Shown here: positions 17,204 to 25,785 of the stretch, one piece after another
How the letters are laid out: each line of letters opens with the position of its first letter
How positions within the stretch are numbered: the stretch's first letter is position 1
Source: S010-25 sp964466455
GTDB lineage: Bacteria; Pseudomonadota; Gammaproteobacteria; SZUA-229
Reading direction: 5' to 3'
DNA: 54,278 nucleotides
NCBI GenBank assembly: GCA_964466455.1
Contig: CAYXNL010000008.1
Coordinates: 1 to 54,278, forward strand
Translations under genes and position numbers: made by a program
The notes under the pieces: generated by a model
What the model was told of the DNA's origin: nothing
The model's database searches: none
Seen by the model: only the letters and a program-made list of their open reading frames with translations

Positions 17204-18546
17204 TTGATAGTAAATAATTCTGCCAAATTACCTGAACCTGATAGTGCCGCAAAAGCACGCAGCAGGCAACTGACTGAACAGATAAAATACTCGATTGTTG
17301 ATAACAATGGCCGGATTTCTTTTTCTGCCTTTATGCAACAGGCGTTATACACCCCGGTATTGGGCTATTACAGTAATGGTTTACAGAAATTTGGACCGTC
17401 TGGTGATTTTATTACTGCGCCGGAAGTTTCCCCTTTGTTTGCACAGTGTCTGGCAGGGCAGGTCACTGAAATATTCAGCCAGATGGATAACCCCTGTTTA
17501 CTGGAGTTTGGTGCCGGCTCAGGTGTGCTGGCCGTTGAGTTGTTATCCGCCCTGGAAAAACATAATGCGCTGCCGGAGTATTACTATATTCTGGAGTTAA
17601 GTGCGGCCTTACAACAAAGGCAGAAACGGCAGGTGGCAGAAAAGATCCCGCATCTATCTGCACGGGTTGTCTGGCTGGATCAACTACCGTTGCAACCACT
17701 CAATGCGGTGGTGATCGCTAATGAAGTTCTCGATGCCATGCCGGTAGAGCGTTTTGCTATTACGCATGGTGAGATGCAGACACAGGGAGTAACGATCAGT
17801 GATGGTCATCTGGTTGCCGATTTTGTTGCACCGGAGACGCAAGCCTTACAGGTAAAACAGACTATTGAGCAACACTGCGGGCAGGCATTACCCTCAAATT
17901 ACCATTCGGAGTATAATCCCGCGATCCTGGCGTGGTTGCAGGCACTATCAGCATCGCTTGCCAGCGCTGTGGTGCTGTTAATTGATTATGGCTACCATGC
18001 CAGTGAGTATTACCATAGCGATCGTGTAGATGGTACCCTGATGTGCTATTACCGTCATCGTACCCATGGTAATGCTTTGTGGTATCCGGGGTTGCAGGAT
18101 ATTACGGCTTTTGTCGATTTTAGCGATGTTGCCTACAGTGCGCTGGAAGCGGGTTTTTCAGTGGCAGGGTATACCTCACAGGCAGCATTTTTACTGGCAA
18201 ATGGTCTGTCTGAGCTTCACGCCGAGCAGGTAAGCGACGATGTTCAGCAGCAGATTCGCCTGTCACAGCAGATAAAGACCCTTACCTTACCTTCTGAAAT
18301 GGGTGAGCGCTTTAAGGTAATGGCGTTGACGAAAAAATTTGATGCANNNNNNNNNNNNNNNNNNNNNNNNNNNNNNNNNNNNNNNNNNNNNNNNNNNNNN
18401 NNNNNNNNNNNNNNNNNNNNNNNNNNNNNNNNNNNNNNNNNNNNNNTTCTGAAATGGGTGAGCGCTTTAAGGTAATGGCGTTGACGAAAAAATTTGATGC
18501 ATCCCTTTGTGGTTTTGCATTGCAGGATTACAGAAATAGATTATAA
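17204..18546 (+). CDS. SAM-dependent methyltransferase of the MidA/NDUFAF7 (COG1565) family, split by a false gap
   Basis: The start is a TTG at 17204. The protein has family features YSNGLQKFGPSGDFITAPEVSP (as two blocks near residues 50-72), the SAM site LEFGAGSGVLAVELL near 100, VVIANEVLDAMPVERF near 169-184 and LLIDYGYHASEYYH near 257. The 55 bases before the N-run (18292-18346) are repeated exactly after it (18447-18501). Collapsing the duplication gives an uninterrupted reading frame of about 395 residues ending at the TAA at 18544-18546, the usual length for the family. Raw translation through the Ns wrongly ends earlier. In mitochondria the relative methylates a complex I subunit; the bacterial substrate is unknown. 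Confidence 0.88.
18347..18446. other. 100-N gap, probably spurious (55-bp flanking duplication)
   Basis: The 55 bases on each side are identical. This is what unmerged overlapping contigs of a k=55 assembly would give. Removing the gap and one copy restores the midA-like frame. Confidence 0.92.
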
Positions 18547-18581
18547 CTATTAGAAGATTATAACTATTAGAAGATTATAAC
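18538..18581. repeat. Short tandem repeat, 17-bp unit, 2.6 copies
   Basis: Units agattataactattaga at 18538-18554 and 18555-18571 are identical, with a partial third to 18581. The first unit contains the last codons and stop of the midA-like gene. No function is evident. Confidence 0.8.
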
Positions 18582-18636
18582 GACCAGACATTTACTTTCT
18601 ACAGGCTAATAAAATGAAGTACACAGATAAATAAAC

Positions 18637-19401
18637 ATGGATATTATACAGGCAGTAATTTTAGGTATTATTGAAGGTATTACAGAGTTTTTACCGATCT
18701 CATCCACCGGGCATCTGATTGTTGTCAGTCACTGGCTGTCAATTAACCAGACCTCGGCAAACAAGGCTTTTGAAGTAATCATTCAATTCGCCGCTATTCT
18801 TGCGGTGGTTATTGCCTATAAAGACAAATTTTCCGTGGCGCACAGCAAGTTATGGGCAAAAATAATCGTGGCGTTTATTCCCATTGGCTGTGTTGGCCTG
18901 TTGTTTCATCATCAGATTATGGAATTTTTTACAGTATCCATTGTTGGTATTATGTTTATTGTTGGCGGGGTCGTCTTTTTAATTCTTGAGTATTTTTACC
19001 GGGAAACGTCAACTCATGTGGTGGATGTGGAAAATGTAAGCTATCGTCAGGCACTGTGGATTGGTATTGCCCAGATTTTTGCATTAATTCCCGGAACAAG
19101 TCGTGCCGGTTCGTCGATAGTTGGTGCGATGCTGGTCGGATTAAGCCGTAAAACAAGTGCTGAGTTCTCCTTTCTTCTCGCTGTGCCTGTGCTCACTGCC
19201 GCTGCCGGTTTTGATATGGTAAAGCATTACAGCGATTTCACTAATAGTAATCTTCTGGTTTTGCTGGTGGGTTTTGTCACCTCTTTTGTGGTGGCCTATT
19301 TGACCATCAGGCTGTTTTTAAGTTTTCTGCAGAAATTCACCTTTGTCAGTTTTGGTATTTATCGAATTATATTCGGCATATTACTCTTATGGCTGGTTTA
19401 A
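18637..19401 (+). CDS. uppP: Undecaprenyl-diphosphatase
   Basis: A 254-residue polytopic inner-membrane enzyme (UppP/BacA family) that recycles undecaprenyl pyrophosphate to the monophosphate carrier for peptidoglycan and O-antigen synthesis. Both signature blocks are present: EGITEFLPISSTGHL near residues 13-27, and PGTSRAGSS near 152-160, holding the catalytic Glu, Ser and Arg residues. The length is at the short end of normal (E. coli 273). It is followed after 60 bases by a VanZ-like gene on the same strand. Confidence 0.95.
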   Translation: MDIIQAVILGIIEGITEFLPISSTGHLIVVSHWLSINQTSANKAFEVIIQFAAILAVVIAYKDKFSVAHSKLWAKIIVAFIPIGCVGLLFHHQIMEFFTVSIVGIMFIVGGVVFLILEYFYRETSTHVVDVENVSYRQALWIGIAQIFALIPGTSRAGSSIVGAMLVGLSRKTSAEFSFLLAVPVLTAAAGFDMVKHYSDFTNSNLLVLLVGFVTSFVVAYLTIRLFLSFLQKFTFVSFGIYRIIFGILLLWLV

Positions 19402-19461
19402 TCTCCAGAGGTGATTCCACGCAGTTTGCTGCGAAACGAAAAGATAGTGTGTAAGGTTATA

Positions 19462-19875
19462 ATGTCTTCAATACCCGATCCCGATTTAAAATTACGTTTT
19501 CTCTGGCTGACGCTGGGGTATCTGCTGGTCTGTCTGGTTATTTATCTGTCTGTTACCAGCACGCCCATAGAGTTTCCGGAACTTCCCTCGTATCAGGATA
19601 AAATATTTCATACCCTGGCTTATTTTACTTTAATGGCATGGTTTGCGCAGATTTATCACCGGAGGTTCCAGCGTAATACGATTGCGCTGCTTTTTATTTT
19701 TATGGGGATGTTAATGGAATATATTCAAAGCTATGAACCGACGCGGTTTGCAGACGGCTGGGATATGCTGGCAAATGCCAGCGGGGTGGTTCTGGGTTTT
19801 TTGCTGACTTACTCAGCCATGAAAAATGTATTGCTAACTATTGAGAAAGTGATTTTTCAGCGCGGGCAGACATAG
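19462..19875 (+). CDS. VanZ-like membrane protein
   Basis: About 137 residues with four predicted membrane segments. It has the VanZ-family pattern D.I.H..AYF.LM..F (KIFHTLAYFTLMAWF), then EYIQSY...R..DGWDMLANA.G...G. The start is the ATG at 19462 with TAAGG five bases upstream; an upstream in-frame start at 19411 has no such site. The cellular role is unknown. It lies 20 bases before thyA and could be in one transcript with it. Confidence 0.78.
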   Translation: MSSIPDPDLKLRFLWLTLGYLLVCLVIYLSVTSTPIEFPELPSYQDKIFHTLAYFTLMAWFAQIYHRRFQRNTIALLFIFMGMLMEYIQSYEPTRFADGWDMLANASGVVLGFLLTYSAMKNVLLTIEKVIFQRGQT

Positions 19876-19895
19876 AAAATGTTGAGGGGGTAATA

Positions 19896-20720
19896 ATGAA
19901 ACAGTATCTGGAATTATTAAAAGACGTACTTGATAAGGGTGTCAGCAAAGGGGACAGGACAGGCACAGGCACGATATCGGTATTTGGCCGCCAGCTAAAA
20001 ATGGATTTAGCTGAAGGTTTTCCGCTGCTGACGACAAAGAAAGTTCACTTTCCTTCGGTGTTTCACGAATGGAAGTGGTTTATTTCAGGAAGTACCAATA
20101 TTAACGATCTAAAGGCAACTATCTGGAATGAATGGGCAACAGAAGATGGTGATCTAGGGCCTATCTACGGCAAGCAATGGACAGCATGGCCGACAAAAGA
20201 TGGTGGTGCAATCAATCAGCTTGATTATGTTGTAAAGACCTTGAAAAACAACCCGAATAGCCGAAGAATTCTGTTCCATGGCTGGAATGTTGAATACTTG
20301 CCCGATGAGTCAGTTAGTGCGCAGGAGAATGTTAAAAATGGAAAAATGGCTTTGCCTCCCTGTCACCTGCTTTATCAGTTTTATGTTGCAAACAACAGGC
20401 TTAGTCTGATGATGACAATTCGTTCCAATGACCTGTTCCTGGGTAATCCATTTAATATTGCACAGGCGGCGCTGTGGGTTCATGTGCTGGCGCATCATTG
20501 CGATATGGACGTTGGCGAGTTGATCGTATCTATTGGTGATGCACATATTTACTCGAATCATCTTGAGCAGGTGAATACGCAGTTGAGCCGTACGCCTTCC
20601 AGGCTTCCCACGTTGCTGATAAAACGTAAGCCAGAGACGATTTATGAATATGAGTTCGAAGATTTTGAACTTGTTGACTACAATCCTCAGGCGGGTATTA
20701 AAGCCCCCGTTGCGGTGTAA
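19896..20720 (+). CDS. thyA: Thymidylate synthase
   Basis: A 274-residue enzyme that converts dUMP to dTMP with methylene-tetrahydrofolate. The N-terminal GDRTGTGTISVFG block, the catalytic cysteine in LPPCHLLYQFYV, and RSNDLFLGNPFNIA, followed by SIGDAHIYSNHL, are all present. It is about ten residues longer than the E. coli enzyme because of an extra charged stretch before the catalytic motif (SVSAQENVKNGK). GAGGGG lies seven bases before the ATG. It is followed by folA after 42 bases, coupling dTMP synthesis to dihydrofolate recycling. Confidence 0.97.
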   Translation: MKQYLELLKDVLDKGVSKGDRTGTGTISVFGRQLKMDLAEGFPLLTTKKVHFPSVFHEWKWFISGSTNINDLKATIWNEWATEDGDLGPIYGKQWTAWPTKDGGAINQLDYVVKTLKNNPNSRRILFHGWNVEYLPDESVSAQENVKNGKMALPPCHLLYQFYVANNRLSLMMTIRSNDLFLGNPFNIAQAALWVHVLAHHCDMDVGELIVSIGDAHIYSNHLEQVNTQLSRTPSRLPTLLIKRKPETIYEYEFEDFELVDYNPQAGIKAPVAV

Positions 20721-20762
20721 GGGCTGATTTATTTAGTCAAATTCAGGAAGGTAGAGAAAGCT

Positions 20763-21251
20763 ATGCTGTCATTTATTGTGGCGATGGACAGAAACCGCCT
20801 GATCGGTAATAACAATCAGTTACCCTGGCATTTGCCAGCAGATCTTTCTCACTTCAAGCAGACCACCATGGGTAAACCCATTCTAATGGGGCGCAAAACC
20901 TGGGAATCCATTGGTCGGCCGCTACCGGGACGTCTGAATATTGTTTTAACCCGCACACCGGGGCTGGAAATTGACGGCGTGGAAGTGGTTCATTCGTTGC
21001 CGCAGGCTTTGGCTCTGCTGGAACCGGCAGCAGAATTAATGGTAATTGGTGGTAGCGGGATCTATCAGATGCTGCTGGATAAGGTAGAGCGTATTTATCT
21101 TACTCAGGTGGATGCTGAATTTGAAGGAGACTGCTGGTTTCCTGAAATTGATATGGGGCAGTGGCAGGAGAGTGAGGTGGTCGTACACCCTGCTGATGAA
21201 AAAAATCGCTATGACTGCCGGTTTATTACCTTACAGCGGAAAACCGGATGA
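20763..21251 (+). CDS. folA: Dihydrofolate reductase
   Basis: A 162-residue NADPH-dependent enzyme that regenerates tetrahydrofolate from the dihydrofolate made by ThyA. Key features are IGNNNQLPWHLPADLSHFK, with the catalytic Asp, then MGRKTWESIGRPLPGR and VIGGSGIYQMLL. The length is normal for chromosomal enzymes. It is the last gene of the plus-strand run; a strong terminator follows 160 bases later. Confidence 0.96.
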   Translation: MLSFIVAMDRNRLIGNNNQLPWHLPADLSHFKQTTMGKPILMGRKTWESIGRPLPGRLNIVLTRTPGLEIDGVEVVHSLPQALALLEPAAELMVIGGSGIYQMLLDKVERIYLTQVDAEFEGDCWFPEIDMGQWQESEVVVHPADEKNRYDCRFITLQRKTG

Positions 21252-21412
21252 GGTGTTTAATCTTCAGGGGATTCCCCGCAGCCTGCGGTGGGGTAGTTCA
21301 TTGACGAGTTCCGTCTTTTTTATAAGTTGTGGAACTATTGATGCAGGCTTACGTCTTAGTTGGTGAACGTTTCATTTTCCCCTTATGTATGATTGTTAGA
21401 AGATCGTACCTT

Positions 21413-21442
21413 GCAGGTGTCGCCAGACACCTGCTTTTTTTT
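21413..21442 (+). terminator. Rho-independent terminator after folA
   Basis: A perfect 9-bp stem (gcaggtgtc / gacacctgc) with a gcca loop is followed by eight T. It points in the folA direction and lies between the convergent folA and apaH. Confidence 0.93.
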
Positions 21443-21465
21443 GCCGGAGAAATTTCTGCCGATAT

Positions 21466-22314
21466 TTATAGATACCCCCCAGGATTCTGCGCACTGGGAC
21501 AGCTATGTCGAACGTAGTCAAATGAGTGGTCATCAATACGCATAGCGGTAAGTTTTCCGCCCCACAGGCAACCAGAATCCAGCGGTCGGGTATTGTGTAT
21601 GGCTGTTCTTCCTGCCTGGGGCAGGGTTGACCAGTGACCGAAAATAACGGTTCGGGTTTCGCTTAGCCGGTCGGGAATTTCAAACCAGGGCAATAAATGC
21701 TCCGCCTGTGAACCTGGCGGCCCTTTTGCCGTTAATACCGGCCTTCCCTGTAGGTCGCAGTAACGCAGGCGAGTAAAAATATTGGTAATAAAACGGTATC
21801 GTGACCAGCCGGACAGATCATCTGACCAGTTTGCTGGTTTGTCACCATACATATGCTTATAGAAGTTGATATGTTCCTTGCCTCGTAGTAAGGCTTCAAC
21901 CTCAGCGGCAAGTTTGAGCGCTGTGGCGATGGACCAGCGCGGATACAGACCGGCATGAACCATTAACAGTTTCAGGCCATCATCATAATGTAGCAGTGGG
22001 AAGTGGCGTACCCATTCAAGCAGAGAATTGGCGTCGTTTGCATCAAGAATACGGCCAAGAGTGTCTTTTTTACCGGGGCGGCGGTGGTTATAGGCGGTTG
22101 CCAGCAGATGCAGATCATGATTACCCAGTACTACATGGATATTATCTTTCAGAGAATAAAGGTAACGCAGGGTTTCGAGAGATTTGGGGCCCCGGTTAAT
22201 TAAATCACCACAGAACCAGAGTTTGTCGCGGTCAGCATGAAAATGAATTTTTTTAAGTAATGCCCTCAGCTCATCATAACATCCCTGAATATCGCCAATG
22301 GCATAAACGGCCAT
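21466..22314 (-). CDS. apaH: Symmetrical bis(5'-nucleosyl)-tetraphosphatase
   Basis: A 282-residue calcineurin-like phosphoesterase that splits Ap4A into two ADP. Metal-binding motifs appear in order: GDIQGCYDEL at residues 7-16, GDLINRGPKS near 36-45, and LGNHDLHLLA near 63-72. The length equals that of the family. AGAGGT lies five bases before the ATG. It is the last gene of the lptD-surA-ksgA-apaG-apaH block, but here it is separated from apaG by a methyltransferase gene and a 126-base spacer, so it may also have its own promoter. Confidence 0.96.
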   Translation of the reverse strand: MAVYAIGDIQGCYDELRALLKKIHFHADRDKLWFCGDLINRGPKSLETLRYLYSLKDNIHVVLGNHDLHLLATAYNHRRPGKKDTLGRILDANDANSLLEWVRHFPLLHYDDGLKLLMVHAGLYPRWSIATALKLAAEVEALLRGKEHINFYKHMYGDKPANWSDDLSGWSRYRFITNIFTRLRYCDLQGRPVLTAKGPPGSQAEHLLPWFEIPDRLSETRTVIFGHWSTLPQAGRTAIHNTRPLDSGCLWGGKLTAMRIDDHSFDYVRHSCPSAQNPGGYL

Positions 22315-22440
22315 GATATACCTCTATAATAGTGTTGCGGTGAGCGGGTCAGACTTTTTTTCTGAACAGAAACTATTCCTGATGAAGCGGCCAGTTTTCA
22401 GTAGTTTCCTGAAAATCGGATGTATCGTAAATATACCGGC

Positions 22441-23067
22441 TTAGGTAGTGTTATGCGTATCATCGGATAATTTCTCTAACTCTAACAGCCGGAACCAGCC
22501 ACCTGCAAGTGCAGGCTGGTCGCTAATTAGCGTTAATGCAGGGCACTGGCTTTGAATGTCTTCAAAGATAACGTCTGTGCGGGTAGCAATATGGCGCAGA
22601 AAAATACTAATCAGGCGGCGTATCGGAGCCAGTTGACCGCGGCGGATAAACTTATCAAGTAGGTAAATTCGACCGCCAGGTTTGAGTACCCTGCTGGCTT
22701 CCTGCAGGGCTTTTTCGGGCGCTGGCACCACTGCCAGTATCAGGTGCATAACGATGACATCAAAGTAGTCGTCCTCAAAAGGCAATAGCTGACTGTCCGC
22801 ACATTGTAATTTTATCTGACAGTTATGCTTATCGGCGCGTTGCTGTGCACGTTTCAGCATAGCCGGTGTAATATCGCTACCGGTGTAGTCGGCGCCGTCA
22901 GGAAGATACGGAATATCCAGGCCGCTACCGATGCCATTAATCAGTATTTTTTTCCCCTCTACCGGGGCAAGGCGCGCCAGGCTACGTTGCCGGACATCAT
23001 CAAGTGGTCCTGACACAAGCGCATCATAAAATGGCGCGAGCAGAGTATAACTGTGTTTTAGCGCCAC
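22441..23067 (-). CDS. Class I SAM-dependent methyltransferase
   Basis: A 208-residue methyltransferase of the UbiE/phospholipid methyltransferase-like group. After the start YTLLAPFYDALVSG come motif I (ILINGIGSGLDIPYLP), where the usual DxGxG is NGIGSG, then YTGSDITPAML, and CADSQLLPFEDDYFDVIVMHLILAVVP. VLKPGGRIYLLDKF follows near residue 125. The N-terminal pattern and the IPYLP segment resemble PmtA-type enzymes, but the substrate cannot be told. It lies 11 bases after apaG on the same strand, in a place where apaH normally follows directly. Confidence 0.82.
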   Translation of the reverse strand: MALKHSYTLLAPFYDALVSGPLDDVRQRSLARLAPVEGKKILINGIGSGLDIPYLPDGADYTGSDITPAMLKRAQQRADKHNCQIKLQCADSQLLPFEDDYFDVIVMHLILAVVPAPEKALQEASRVLKPGGRIYLLDKFIRRGQLAPIRRLISIFLRHIATRTDVIFEDIQSQCPALTLISDQPALAGGWFRLLELEKLSDDTHNTT

Positions 23068-23078
23068 GGTTTTATCGC

Positions 23079-23471
23079 TTAATGCAGAATATTAGGTGTG
23101 GTGAGAGCAAAGGGCGGAATTGTTGCATCAAAGAGCTCGCCATTATCAGCGATCATCTGGTAGCTGCCATGCATGGTGCCAAAGGGGGTATTCATAAAGG
23201 TGCCGGAGGTGTACTGAAAGCCTTCACCGGGGTTTAAATGTGGTTGTTTGCCAATAACCCCGTCACCTTTAACCTCCTGCACATTGCCATCACCATCGGT
23301 AATAATCCAGTGGCGGGTGACTAGCCTGACGGGTGTAATGCCGGCATTTTTAATGGTGACCGTATAAGCAAAGGCATAGTAGTCATTAGTCGGATCAGAC
23401 TGCTCTTCAATGTAGGCGGGTTGTACCTGAACTTCTATTTTGTGCCAGTTATCATTAATATCGTTACTCAT
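23079..23471 (-). CDS. apaG: ApaG domain protein (Co2+/Mg2+ efflux-associated)
   Basis: A protein of about 130 residues, all beta, of the ApaG/DUF525 family. It has FAYTVTIKNAGITPVRLVTRHWIITDG and GEGFQYTSGTFMNTPFGTMHGSYQM (given here as landmarks near residues 32-58 and 80-105). The start is the ATG at 23471 with AGGGA eight bases upstream. The family is linked genetically to Mg/Co resistance in Salmonella; its biochemical role is not settled. It is 88 bases downstream of ksgA in the conserved cluster. Confidence 0.93.
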   Translation of the reverse strand: MSNDINDNWHKIEVQVQPAYIEEQSDPTNDYYAFAYTVTIKNAGITPVRLVTRHWIITDGDGNVQEVKGDGVIGKQPHLNPGEGFQYTSGTFMNTPFGTMHGSYQMIADNGELFDATIPPFALTTPNILH

Positions 23472-23559
23472 TGCTATATTCCCTGTTGTTGGATAAAGCC
23501 TGTGTGAGTATACCACTGTTACGCTCTATTGCTGTCGCAGAGGGCGCATGGTTATATCA

Positions 23560-24360
23560 TTAATCGGCATGAATAATCTGATTAAGGCGGGCAAAATCTT
23601 CCACTGACAGCTCTTCTGCACGCTGGGTGGGACGTATTCCGGCGGCTTCAATCTGTGTTGTATTACAGAGTTTTTTCAATGTATTTCTCAGTGTCTTGCG
23701 ACGTTGGGCAAAGGCACTTCGTACCAGTGTCTCGAACTGTTTGAAGTCACTGATAGACTGGCTGTAGCGAGTGTCCGGTATCAGTCGTAAAATAGCTGAA
23801 TTAACCCTGGGGGCGGGGCGAAAAGCGAAAGGTGAGACAGTAAATAACGGGGTAACACGAAAATAGGCCTGAATCATTACACTCAGGCGGCCATAGGTAC
23901 CACTGCCCGGTGGTGCGCAAATACGATCAACCACTTCTTTCTGTAACATAAAATGCATATCGGCAATGGTCTGGCGGCTGGCAAGCAGATGAAACAGAAC
24001 CGGAGTGGAAATATTATAGGGGAGGTTGCCGATAATGCGTAATTTTTCTGTTGTATGCTGTTGCTGATAAAACTCAGTAAAATCAAACTTGAGTACATCT
24101 TTTTCGTGAACAACAAGCCGTGCGGCCGCTGCCTGACCAACATTATGCTGTAGCTTCGGGATAATATCGCGGTCGAGTTCGATAACGTGCAACTCATTTA
24201 CCCGGTCCAGTATCGGCTGGGTGATAGCGCCCAGCCCAGGGCCGATTTCAATAATCAGGTCGTCATGGTGCGGATTGATACTGTTGACAATTCGTTCAAT
24301 AATATCGCCGTCAATCAGAAAATTCTGACCAAAACGTTTTTTTGCCTGATGCTGGTTCAC
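23560..24360 (-). CDS. rsmA: 16S rRNA (adenine(1518)-N6/adenine(1519)-N6)-dimethyltransferase
   Basis: A 266-residue KsgA/RsmA enzyme that dimethylates two adjacent adenines near the 3' end of 16S rRNA late in 30S assembly. Features are KKRFGQNFLID at the start, IIEIGPGLGAIT near residue 37-48, and the catalytic NLPYNISTPV near 112-121. The C-terminal domain includes FAQRRKTLRNTLK. The start is a GTG at 24360. It is 29 bases downstream of surA; the pdxA gene that often stands between surA and ksgA is absent. Confidence 0.96.
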   Translation of the reverse strand: MNQHQAKKRFGQNFLIDGDIIERIVNSINPHHDDLIIEIGPGLGAITQPILDRVNELHVIELDRDIIPKLQHNVGQAAAARLVVHEKDVLKFDFTEFYQQQHTTEKLRIIGNLPYNISTPVLFHLLASRQTIADMHFMLQKEVVDRICAPPGSGTYGRLSVMIQAYFRVTPLFTVSPFAFRPAPRVNSAILRLIPDTRYSQSISDFKQFETLVRSAFAQRRKTLRNTLKKLCNTTQIEAAGIRPTQRAEELSVEDFARLNQIIHAD

Positions 24361-24389
24361 GACTTATTCAGAGCTTCCCTAATCACTAA

Positions 24390-25775
24390 TTAAGAAGCAT
24401 TTGGCTGGTTATTCGGCTGATAGTTTTTATCAAGGAATTTTACATAGGCTTCATCGCGTATACGTCGTAACCAGAGTCCTAGCTGTTCATCCGTCTTTCT
24501 TCTCTCAATGGTTTGACGAGCCATATTTTCTTTGTTTAATTTTGTCTGGTCGTGATTGCGGCGACCAAGTACCTGTAGCAGATGCCAGCCGAAAGGGCTT
24601 TTGAATGGTTCCGATATCTGTCCTGGTTTGAGTTTATTCATGACTCTCTCAAATGCCGGTACAAAATCACCGGGGCCAGCCCAGCCAAGGTCGCCGCCAT
24701 TATTTTTGGAACCTGGATCTTCAGAGTATTTTTCTGCCATCGCAGAAAATTTTGCGCCTTTTTTGATTTGCTGTCGTATATCCAGTAGTTTCTGTCTGGC
24801 CTGTTCGTCACTCATGTGTTTGCCAGTGCGAATAAGAATATGCCGTGCATGGGTCTGTTTTACTATTATTTTCTGATTTGAACGACTCACCAGTTGTAGA
24901 ATATGAAAACCACTGGCACTGCGTACCGGCTTTGCCGTTTGTCCAGGTGACAGATCCTGTACCGCATGAACAAACAGCCTGGGCAGTTCATTCGCCTTGC
25001 GTACACCCAGGTCACCGCCTTTTATGGCATTTCTGCCCTGAGAGTATTTAATTGCCATATCCCTGAAACTGCTACCGGCAAGAATTTTTTTATACACCAT
25101 CTTACTAATTTCTTCTGCTTTCTGTATATCTTTTGGTGAGGCTTCTTCCGGGATGTTGATAAGGATATGTCTTAAATGGTAACGGGTATTGGAGGCGTCG
25201 TGTGATTTGTTCTGTTTGATGTATTGTTGAATATCCTGATTGGAAACGGTTATTTTGTTGGCAACCAGACGTTGCTGCAAATTTTTAATAATCAGTTCGT
25301 CGCGAGTCTGTTTGCGGAAACGGTCATAACTTAAGCCTTTTTTCTCAATCGCATCACGAAATTGTTCCAGCGTTAAATGATTAGATTTTGCCAGTCTACC
25401 GAGTACCCTGTTTAGCATAAGGTCATTAATCTGGATACCATGCTGCTTTGCTTTCTGTAACTGGATACGGGTAATAATCATTTTTTCCAGTACCTGCTTG
25501 CGTAGCGCATGGCTGTCGTTATCAGAAAGACCACTGAGCGATAGCTGCTTTTTAAAATCCCTGACCCGGTTGTTCAACATTTGCTGGGTGATTACACTGT
25601 TATTAACGACTACAATAATATGGTCAAGTTCGACTTCTTTTGCTGATAGCGCAGAGAAATGAAGTAGTGTAATAAACAATAGAATAAAGTAGAACAGATA
25701 AATGGTTGCCGATTTAACAACGCTGGCCGGTTCAAAAAAGACGGGTTTAGAAAAATTCTGAGATAATGGGTTCAT
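24390..25775 (-). CDS. surA: Periplasmic chaperone and peptidyl-prolyl isomerase SurA
   Basis: A 461-residue protein that escorts outer-membrane proteins to the BAM complex. The hydrophobic signal segment near residues 22-42 ends LSA. The SurA_N domain includes HIIVVVNNSVITQQ and a long helical region. Two parvulin PPIase domains follow: one with YHLRHILINIPEEAS and GGDLGVRKANELP, the second with THARHILIRTG and GGDLGWAGPGDFVP. I chose the ATG at 25775, ten bases after the lptD stop; the frame runs further upstream inside lptD. Coupling of lptD and surA is sensible, since SurA is needed for LptD folding. Confidence 0.95.
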   Translation of the reverse strand: MNPLSQNFSKPVFFEPASVVKSATIYLFYFILLFITLLHFSALSAKEVELDHIIVVVNNSVITQQMLNNRVRDFKKQLSLSGLSDNDSHALRKQVLEKMIITRIQLQKAKQHGIQINDLMLNRVLGRLAKSNHLTLEQFRDAIEKKGLSYDRFRKQTRDELIIKNLQQRLVANKITVSNQDIQQYIKQNKSHDASNTRYHLRHILINIPEEASPKDIQKAEEISKMVYKKILAGSSFRDMAIKYSQGRNAIKGGDLGVRKANELPRLFVHAVQDLSPGQTAKPVRSASGFHILQLVSRSNQKIIVKQTHARHILIRTGKHMSDEQARQKLLDIRQQIKKGAKFSAMAEKYSEDPGSKNNGGDLGWAGPGDFVPAFERVMNKLKPGQISEPFKSPFGWHLLQVLGRRNHDQTKLNKENMARQTIERRKTDEQLGLWLRRIRDEAYVKFLDKNYQPNNQPNAS

Positions 25776-25785
25776 TGTTTTAACT

